Below, piece by piece: positions 56,714 through 64,000 of a stretch of 64,000 nt of DNA (position 1 is its first letter; the number at the start of each line of letters is the position of its first letter). The notes under the pieces were generated by a model. The model was not told the DNA's origin, searched no databases, and saw only the letters and a program-made list of their open reading frames with translations. The translations under genes and the position numbers were made by a program. This stretch comes from Rhodotorula mucilaginosa (taxonomy: Eukaryota > Basidiomycota > Microbotryomycetes > Sporidiobolales > Sporidiobolaceae). The stretch lies in contig CP137872.1 of NCBI GenBank assembly GCA_034406715.1, positions 1,167,871 through 1,231,870 of the forward strand. Direction: 5' to 3'.

Positions 56714-59546
56714 TCAAAAGATCTCGTTCGCGAGTGGGCAGTTTTCGAGCGCGTGTCCGAACTCTGCGGGCGACAGTGTTAGCCCCTCACGACGCGGTAA
56801 AAGGTGACCACACTATTCGCGCGCGCACCTTCACAGTCGTCACACCACTCTTGGCTGTCGGTTCGGCGGTTCATCGGCATCGACTGCGGTGGCGAAGTCG
56901 AAGCGACTAGGTCATCCGAGGGAGTCACTGTCGCACAAGCACGGTGGTCAGATCCTGTCGGTCAACACTCGGTGTGCTAGTAATGTGCAGGAAAGAACCG
57001 CTCACAGTCTGGACAGGCGGTAAGGTCGTGTCCCGCCTCGCCGCACATTTCGCATTTTCGGGCATTTGAGGCGACGCCACTGTTGGTGGGCTTGTCGTCG
57101 TCGTTGTTGTTGTAGATCTGGCTCTCGACCAGCGATTCGAGTTCCGTGATCTGCACAACAGTGGGTTGGTCAGCCGACCGTTGGCGTGGGCGAAAGGGTG
57201 CTCACCTCTTCTTTCAGCGCCTTGATCTCGAGGGCGCTCTTGCGTTGGACGTCCTCGAGCTGTTTTCGGAGGTCGTCCTCCTTGTTGGTCGTGGTCGGGT
57301 CCGTGCTGGTGGCGGCGGACAGTGGTGAGCTTTTGAGCGCCCACAAACCGCGCAACCGCAAACTCACCCCCGCCGATCCTGCAGCTCCTTGTTCTCGGCC
57401 GTGAGCGAGTCGACAATGATCCGGAGTTCGTTGACCTCGTTCTGGGTCGAGAGTTGGCCTTGGGGCCGCTGAGCCAGGCGCTGGATCTCGGCTTCGGCGT
57501 GGCGCAGATCCTGCCTCAAGCGCGTGACCAACTCGCCGAGCTGGTGCGACTCGCGTTCAGCTCGCTCCAGTTCGGATTTGTTGGTGGCGAGATCGCGTTG
57601 CGCTCGCTGCAGGTCGTCGGCGAGGGAAGCAGCGGTCGAGTCGTCTTCTTGCCGCCGCAGGCCTTCGAGTTCGGACCGTTCGGCTTCGAGCGTCGAGTGC
57701 GATTCGGCGAGCGCGGCTTGCAGTTCTTTGATCCGGGCGTGGGCGCGCTTCTCGGCTTCGTTGGAGGACTCTGTGAAAGGTGGGGGGGTTAATTTAGTCA
57801 CGGTTCGTCGCAGAGAAGTCTCGAGGTGACGGCTCACCGACCGCCTCCTTGAGCGAGCGGATCTGCTCCTTGAGCGCCGCTTCGACTTCTTGATGCCTCG
57901 CCCGCCTCTCGCGCGCGTCGCCGATTTCTTGCTCGAGCTGGTGCCGGACCCGCTCGAGTTGGTCCTCGAGCGAACCGACTTTTGACCGCAAGTGCTCGAC
58001 TTCGGCGCGCGCCGTCTCGGCGTCGATCGTCGCGGCCGTCGTGGTGGTGTCGTTCATCACGGGCGGAGTCGGTTGTTGTTGTTGTTGTAGTTGTGCCTGC
58101 AGCGACTCGACCAAATCGACCGCCTCCAACCGCGCCAACTCGATCTCGGCAATCTTTTCCTCGTACGTCTCGCACAGAGCCTGCCCCGCCGTCCTCAACT
58201 TGTCCACCTCGGACCGGAGTTGGTCCCGCTCTCGGGTGTGTTCCTGCGCGGCGGCGTCGAGTCGTTCGCGGAGCGATTCGACTTGGGCTTCCATCGCGGC
58301 GGATTTGTGCTTGGCTTCGAGTTTGAGTTTCTGAGAGGCTTCGAGTTGCGCGGCGAGGTCGGCTTCCAGCGTGGCGATTCGGTTGGTTTGGGCGGGGTCC
58401 GCGGCTGGGGCTGGCGTTTCTGGAGGGGCGGCCTCCAAACGCTGTGCCAAGTCGGCCTCGAGCTGCTTGATCCGCCGCGACTTTTCCGCCAACCGGTCTT
58501 CCATCTCGCGTCCGAGTCGCTCGCTCGCGTCCAGCAACTGCTTCAGTTCGACTTCGCCCTCGTCCCCATCCCCGCCGCGGTGGGACTGTCTCGAAAAGGA
58601 GCGCTCGTCCGCTCGGTGTGATTGTCGAGAGATGGACTGCCTCGAGATGGAGGATGCGAACGATTGTCGCGAGGAGGACCGGAGGGACGGCGTGGTGGAC
58701 CGGGGAGGGAGATCGCTCGCGGTGGTGGTGGCGAGTGAGGTTCTTCGACGAGCGGGAGTCATCCGACCCGTTGTTGTCGCAGAAGACGACGGCGTGACGG
58801 ATCGCGCGAGTCCGTACGCGAGTGGGATGGGCGGAACTTGCGGCGGTAGTTCTTGCCGAGAGGGAGGTCTCGCCGAGAGCCGCGGCGTACTAGGACCACC
58901 GAGCGAGCGTCGCGGCGTCGGGGTGGGCATTCCGGGCGCGGGTGTGGATCGAGGCATCCGAGGCGTCGACGCCGACAGGGAGGGCATTCGAGGCGTCGAC
59001 GCTGACAGGGAGGGTTGTTTCGTCGGCGAGAGGGACCGTCGTGGCGTTCTCGTGGTCGACGTCGGGGCGGGCATCAGGTCCGAGACTTTGAGGGGCGGGT
59101 TTCGGACCGCGCGGACTTTGGCGACGGGGAGGAACAAGCCGCACTGGGGCGGGCAGGCAAAGTATTGGGTGCTGCCGGTAGGGTTGTTAGCGTTTGTCGT
59201 TGCTGAGATGGTTCGAGGGGGCGCCCGCTGACACTCACCCCTGCACGCTGCCGTCGTTCTTTCCGCGCCCTGCAAACTCGTCGTCGAGTTCGACGCCGGC
59301 CCACGTACCCGCCTTGCCCTCGACGCCGCCGAGGAACCGGAGCGTGCCCGTCATGGGTTCGCCTGCCGAGAGTTCGAATTCGACCGACGAGCCGACGCGC
59401 GGTTCCGAGGAGGGCGGCGGGGCCAGGGAGGATCGTCGCATTGGTGTTCGAGTTGGCGTCTGCGTGAGTCCCGGCGTGCCGATGCCCGGGATGCCCGACT
59501 TGCGGCGACCCGAGGCGGCGGGAGTCGAAGGCAGTCGAGAGGTCAT
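56714..59546 (-). CDS. CLIP-170-like microtubule plus-end protein (CAP-Gly, coiled coil, zinc knuckle)
   Basis: Exons (minus) 59239-59546, 57838-59171, 57368-57770, 57206-57305, 56999-57150, 56829-56854 and 56714-56763 encode 790 aa. The CAP-Gly domain is at ~50-130 (GTLRFLGG, GTWAGVELDDEFAGRGKNDG then SVQGTQYFACPPQCGLFLP); GKNDG is the tubulin-tail binding motif. A Ser/Pro/Thr/Arg linker (~150-320) contains two identical copies of SLSASTPRMP. Residues ~330-660 are heptad-rich, nearly all Glu/Leu/Arg/Gln, a long coiled coil. The C-terminus has two knuckle-type Cys clusters: CEMCGEAGHDLTACPDC and CDDCEEFGHALENCP. This layout is CLIP-170/Tip1. It should track growing microtubule ends. The donor GTTCTT of the fifth exon was chosen because it preserves the second knuckle. 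It is the last confident gene before the telomere. Confidence 0.9.
58946..59012. repeat. Tandem 30-bp coding duplication
   Basis: Two adjacent copies encode the ten residues SLSASTPRMP in the CLIP-like linker, differing by a single base. Confidence 0.8.
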
Positions 59547-61700
59547 TCTCCTGCGGGCGGGGCAGGGTGGGTCAGCTTGACGGTCAGGGAGGGTGTTGCT
59601 CTGAGTGCTCACACTCGTCCGCTCGTCTATGCTCTGTGCGCCGTGTTGTCTACTCGAGGTCGCGTGTTGAGCGATCGGGAAGCGGCGTTCCGAGTCGGGC
59701 GGCGGGAGGTGTTGGGGGCGGAGGAAACACAGCCAGATGGAATGGAAAAGCGGGTATGTACGGTACTCTAGGTCGCCTCTATGCTGGCCGGGTGCAAGAC
59801 GAGGTTACGAGTCGCCGCCTCTTCGCCATTCGCCCTAGTTCCACTCGCTCGCCCTCCGCCCCTATCCTGCTCTCCCAGTTCTTGGCTCCCGGATGCGCTT
59901 GACCAGGGCTCGACGCTGATCTGCCCGCGCTTTCGACCCGCTTACCCCTCGCCGAGCTCGAGACATCGCCCGCCGACCTGCTTTGGCTGCTGAACGCCAT
60001 CCGACGCAATTCAGCTCTCCCGTGTCTCCGGCCAGGCTAACAAGCTGAGCGACGGGCTCAACACCATCAAGTCTCCGCGGCTAGCTCCCGTCCAGCTCAC
60101 CCAACACGGCCGTCTTCAAGCAGTACTACTCGCCGTTTGCGAAACAGCCAGCTTTTCTCACTCTGCCACGACCCCACCATCGAATACTCCACAGCCAGCT
60201 ACCAACAAAGACTCTGGAGCCTCTTGTCGGCTACTTCCATAGCCGAAAAAGCGGTCGCGCCGGTTCAGAGCTCCTCCCGACGCTCGATCCGGCGACTTCT
60301 CCGCCATTCGCGGACTTTGCCGCGCGCCGCGGTGCCCGCGAAGCGGGCCTTTTTGTGTCCCCGGCGTCCGGGCAAGTTTGCCGCGAAGCGGCTGTCTGGG
60401 CGTTGTCCCCTTGCATCCGCGTTCTGTCGACGTCTTGTCGCTTGAAGCCACGATCGCTTCACCCGTGCCTTGTCAACTCCGGCTCGTCGTTTCTCTTCGA
60501 CCAATTCTTCGATCTTGACCGCATTTGAACAAAGGAGTCCGCTTTGCTCATGCTATATGTACAGGTCTTTGCCGGCCGAGCTTCCGAAGCTACAGCGGTC
60601 CAGCGTTGCCAAACCGGCCGACGGGCACCCTTCTCGCTTCGGAAACTCCGTCGATGCTCGCGATCAAATTTTCTAATTGCACTTTGCCTATTTAACACGA
60701 CGTTTTGAGTTGATCCTCTACCCGAAAGAGCGTCTCCGGACTCGCAAGCGGGCTGAGCATTCGGAAGACGGCTGACGGTCTGAACCGAAGGGCAACGCGA
60801 CTCTTGTCGCTGAGCTTTGCTCCATCCCCTTGATGCACACAACGATACTGTCGTCTTCAGTGTATCCGGATACAGCAGTAAGTGCAGTCCTTGCCTTTTG
60901 CGGATCGCAACTGACTCGATGCTGCCTTTCAGGTTCTCTTGCATCCTTTCCAGTCTCTCTTTCCCTTCGCCCTCGACTTGCTCTGGTTCGCCGCTTTCGT
61001 CACTTCCTCAACGCCAGACCTACCACTCTGCCCTCGCTTTATCGCCCGCCACATGCGCCAAAGTACAACGAGTCGGCAGTGCGAACTCGCCACCTTTGGG
61101 CCTCTCGCCGTCTCGGCGCGCCTCAGGTCACGCAGACTGAAACTTAGGCCTTGGGGAAAGCTGAAATGTAATCACGCCGTTTCGACAGACTCGTAGAGTA
61201 CTTCGGACGCTTACTCGCACAAGAACCTGCGGGAGAGTAAGCCTGGGCTCGAGCTCGGGATCAAGCTCGGAATTGGACTCGAGACCAAGCTGGCTCTGTC
61301 TGCAATCCAGACAGGTCCCCCTCTCGGAGCCCCTATGCAAGGGAGAACATCATGCACCTGCCTCGAAGCTGCAGCGGCTGGTCCGGCCATCTCTGGCGGC
61401 CGCTGATCTCTCGAATGGCGCCACTTCCGTTGACATTCCGACCGTTGTGCCGGATTGACATGTCGCAACGGTCGGCTTTCACGTGTCGGCTCCGGTTCTT
61501 CTCGCCTCCAGCTGCGACAGCTCGTCTCATCTCTGCGCCCTACGGCTGACAGGCTATAGCCTGCAAAGATGAGCCTCCGGGACTTCAGCAGCTTGGTGCC
61601 ATCGCGAGAGCGGCCTGAGGACGAGGCTTTGGCTCAACTGATGATCGGAAACCGGCGATCGACACGTTTAATCAACCTTCCCTGAGCGGGCCGCGTTCCG
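59547..61700. other. Left subtelomere, no gene assigned
   Basis: About 2.1 kb from the CLIP-like start towards the telomere. It must contain that gene's promoter. I see no conserved frame. It includes two perfect short hairpins at 60334-60348 and 60380-60392. Composition is more even than in the genes, and open frames are short. Confidence 0.5.
60334..60392. other. Two perfect GCGAAGC-type hairpins
   Basis: GCCCGC-GAA-GCGGGC at 60334-60348, followed by a T run, and GCCGC-GAA-GCGGC at 60380-60392. Both have the GAA loop closed by GC, a known very stable DNA mini-hairpin. Their function, if any, is unknown. Confidence 0.7.
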
Positions 61701-61809
61701 TGCCAGCTTGCTCGGCTCACCTTTCTGGGCCGTTTCATCTCGCTGACTTCTCTTCCTTCTTTCCCTTCGTCGCTCTCGCTTGCTCGCATCCGGACTCGCC
61801 CTGCGCTCG

Positions 61810-63930
61810 CTGCAGGCTCGGATACGCTGTGGCTACCTGTGGAGACGCTGTGCACCGGGTGCTGCCTTGTGCGGGAGGTTGGGAGGCAGGAGTTGGGACT
61901 GTTGTCGTCTGGAATGTAGGGCCGCTGCACCCTCCGCCGCTGCGTATAGGCAAAGGCATCGCTCTCGCTGCTGAGCCATGTGCAGGGGTCATAGTCGCTG
62001 TTCTCGACTCGCTGTTGGTGCAAGCTGGCTCGAAAGGTGGGTCCACCTCACGTCCAAGCCGCTGTTCACTCGTCGCTGTGAGCTTCTCTCGCTGTTGGGG
62101 GAGCGCTGTGGGGCTTGCCCTCGCCTTCCCTGCGCGTGAGTTCCGCATTGTCAGTGGCGCACTTGGACGTGAGAGGCCCACCTCTTCTTCCACCGCTTGC
62201 ACTGCGCAGACTCGAGGCGCACCCCCTGTACTGGGCTCTTCGCGAGCGTTGCCTTATGCCTCTCCGCGCTCGAGGGCGCACCCCGTCCGCCCTTTCCCTA
62301 TCCTTTCCCTCCCCGTACTCGCGCCGGTGTCGCTCTCTGCGGGTGCGCGAGCGGCGCGTTCTCGTTTTTTGGGGGTCGCAGGTTTTTTTTCGGCGTTCTT
62401 TCGGGCGGCGTTCTCAGAGGCGGGATACGTTCATGGGGACTCTGCGGCAAAAGGGTGCACTTGCTCGGGATGCATAGCGCTGCTGACCGCTCCTTTGTTA
62501 CGAGCGCTCGCAGGTCGCGCATCGTCCTCAAGAACAAGTTCAAGACCTGGAGTTGCCGTTTGTTCTCCTTTTCCTTTCTTCTTTGCTCGGAGTCCTCGCT
62601 TACTCGATCTTTCTCACTAGGTTCCGGCACTCTTTCTCCCCGTTTCCGTCTCTCCGCGCACTCGCTGCGCGTCCAGTTCTCGGCGTCGAGGTTGGGTGAG
62701 CCGGACTTTCCAGCTCTTTTTCCCCCGTCCCTCATCCCCGCCGCTGCCTTCCCTTCCTCCTGGTTTGACGTCAAGCTGACCGCTTCTTCTTGTCCCGCTC
62801 TCGCAGGACGGAAAGCCACGGCCGAGAGGGACGGCGTCTCGGTCTCGGGCGCAGTTCCGACGGAGTTTTCGGGCGGTCACGCGGCTACGGTCGGGGTTCG
62901 CCGCGAAGGCTTGGTGTAGAACCTTTGTAGTGACTTCGGGCGGACCGGCGTCCACAGTTGGTGAGTCGTCGTGCCTTTCCTTTGCGACCGTTCTCGGATC
63001 GACGCTGACCTCGGCAGCTTTCCTCTCGCAGAAATGCGAGAATGACTCGGCCGACCTGGCCACGCCCTTGGTCGCCTTGTACGAACCATCTGCAGACTCT
63101 TCCGGTAAGGGTTGTGCGTCTCGTTCACGCGCCGTTCCGCTGCTGACCTCTGCTCGCTCCCCTCCTTTCCTGCCCCTCCTCTTTTTATTTCTTGATCCAG
63201 AGCCTCGGTGAGCTTCTCCCTCTCCCTCTGTTCTCATTCGAGGTCCAGCCGTGCTCGTTGCAGGCTCCTTCTTCTTGTTTCTGTTTCGGAGAGAGCGTGG
63301 CTGACGTCTCGACTTTCGCTTTGCAGCTTTCCTTCATTCGGTTCGTGCACACGGCGCAACTCCCGCTGCCGCCTCCGGGATCCGGACGGATCATTTACGC
63401 TATAACGTGTGAGCTTCCTTGTCGCTCGACTGCCGCGTCCGCGTGCTCGCCGCTGGAGGCTGATCTCTCCCAATTCCTCCCGGTCTTCCCTCAGGTCTTT
63501 CCGCGCCTCTTCCCCTTGCGCCGCTTTAAGCAGGTTAGTACAATTCTAAACCCCCTTCCCCGCTCCTTTCTGCTTTGCAGCAGCCCTTTATCAGAGAGCG
63601 TCGCTCCAGCTCGCTCTCGGCACCGCCCCGTCCGCCAAACCTGACCTTCGGCCTCGCATGCCATAGCAAGGACGACGCTGCGCGCCGCAGCACGGCGAGA
63701 TCCTCTACAGGTGAGCGTCCTCTCTGCACGGTCTCGTGCACGAAGCGGCTTTTTGAACGAGCTCCGCCGCTGACCATCGCCCACCTCTTCTTCATCTGGC
63801 AGCGAGTCTACCGGCTGTGGACGCGCTCGACTCGGCCCGCTCTTTCGCTGGAAAGCTCAGGTGAGCCCTTTATTCTCCGGCTTTGCAGATGACTGCGCCG
63901 TTCTGGACGTTCTCCTTCTTCGTCCGCAGT
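61810..63930 (+). other. Possible intron-rich gene or gene remnant reaching the telomere
   Basis: A series of intron-like signals in one direction: donors such as GTGAGT (about 62961), GTAAGG (63104), GTGAGC (63207, 63713) and GTGAGC (63861), each followed by a CTGAC-type branch and a CAG acceptor (about 62508, 62808, 63030, 63326, 63537-63580, 63805, 63888). Segments between them use the same codons as the real genes, e.g. SRIVLKNKFKTW (62514-62550), KCENDSADLATPLVALYEPS (63031-63091) and FIRFVHTAQLPLPPPGSGR (63333-63390). I could not chain them into one certain frame and recognise no family. It could be a subtelomeric gene family member truncated by the chromosome end. Confidence 0.3.
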
Positions 63931-63932
63931 CG

Positions 63933-64000
63933 TTAGGTTAGGGTTAGGGTTAGGGTTAGGGTTAGGGTTAGGGTTAGGGTTAGGGTTAGGTTAGGGTTAG
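63933..64000 (+). repeat. Telomere repeat (TTAGGG)n
   Basis: Eleven to twelve tandem units, G-rich strand reading towards the right end, so this is a chromosome terminus. At least two units are TTAGG (the first, and one near 63986-63990). It starts directly after the unique sequence ending CGTCCGCAGTCG. Confidence 0.98.

Noticed and set aside
60334-60354. Hairpin plus T-run as a bacterial rho-independent terminator
   Set aside because: The sequence is eukaryotic nuclear DNA ending in a telomere, so such a terminator has no expected role. It is kept only as a structural oddity.
60459-60944. 161-codon frame on the minus strand
   Set aside because: Mixed composition and no recognisable domain; likely chance in the subtelomere.
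61700-62620. 306-codon frame on the plus strand
   Set aside because: It reads straight through several good intron-like signals, and its translation is low-complexity Ser/Ala/Leu/Arg without a motif. The spliced interpretation is reported instead as a low-confidence feature.

Overview
This is nuclear DNA of a filamentous-lineage fungus with basidiomycete character. It is GC-rich, with strongly GC-ending codons, very short introns (mostly 50-110 nt, typical donors GTGAGT/GTGCGT/GTAAGT, branch-like CTGAC/CTAAC, NCAG acceptors), many introns per gene and frequent micro-exons. The right edge (63933-64000) is a TTAGGG telomere array, so the window is a chromosome end. The gene style suggests a Pucciniomycotina red yeast such as a Microbotryomycete, but this is inference; no rRNA or other marker is present. 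Nothing supports a bacterial or plasmid origin.

Left part (1-26.6 kb): a 5'-truncated giant glycosyltransferase fusing GT4-like, GT2-like and GT8-like modules (1-6121); a SIRT4-like mitochondrial sirtuin (-); a 75-aa zinc-finger protein (+); an FBXO21-type F-box/YccV protein (+); pyrroline-5-carboxylate reductase PRO3 (-); a PRCC-family protein (+); a phosducin-like protein (-); the DEAD-box ribosome-assembly helicase DBP10 (-); sphingosine-1-phosphate lyase DPL1 (-); and a multi-pass DUF7598-like membrane protein (+).

Middle part (27-45.9 kb): a KDM2/JHD1-type JmjC demethylase (+), glutaryl-CoA dehydrogenase (-), a class II aldolase/adducin protein (+), an ASH1/SET2-type SET methyltransferase (-), the Fe-S ABC protein RLI1/ABCE1 (+), and a siderophore-type MFS transporter (-). 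A JmjC family known to act on H3K36 and an ASH1/SET2-type methyltransferase therefore lie within 10 kb.

Right part (45.9-64 kb): a 1.6-kb gene-free stretch; the SMC5/6 subunit NSE3 (-) head-to-head with mevalonate diphosphate decarboxylase MVD1 (+); threonine dehydratase ILV1 (-); short-form tRNase Z (-) head-to-head with a peroxisomal dienoyl-CoA isomerase (+); a CLIP-170-like CAP-Gly protein (-); then a 4.4-kb subtelomere. The last ~2 kb of the subtelomere holds a run of intron-like signals that continues almost to the telomere, and I could not assign it to a family.

Exon boundaries were read by eye. For nearly every gene all exon lengths and phases were checked to give one continuous frame ending at a stop. 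Most genes are unrelated housekeeping loci, and several pairs share short divergent promoters. No tRNA, rRNA, CRISPR, transposon or prophage was found.
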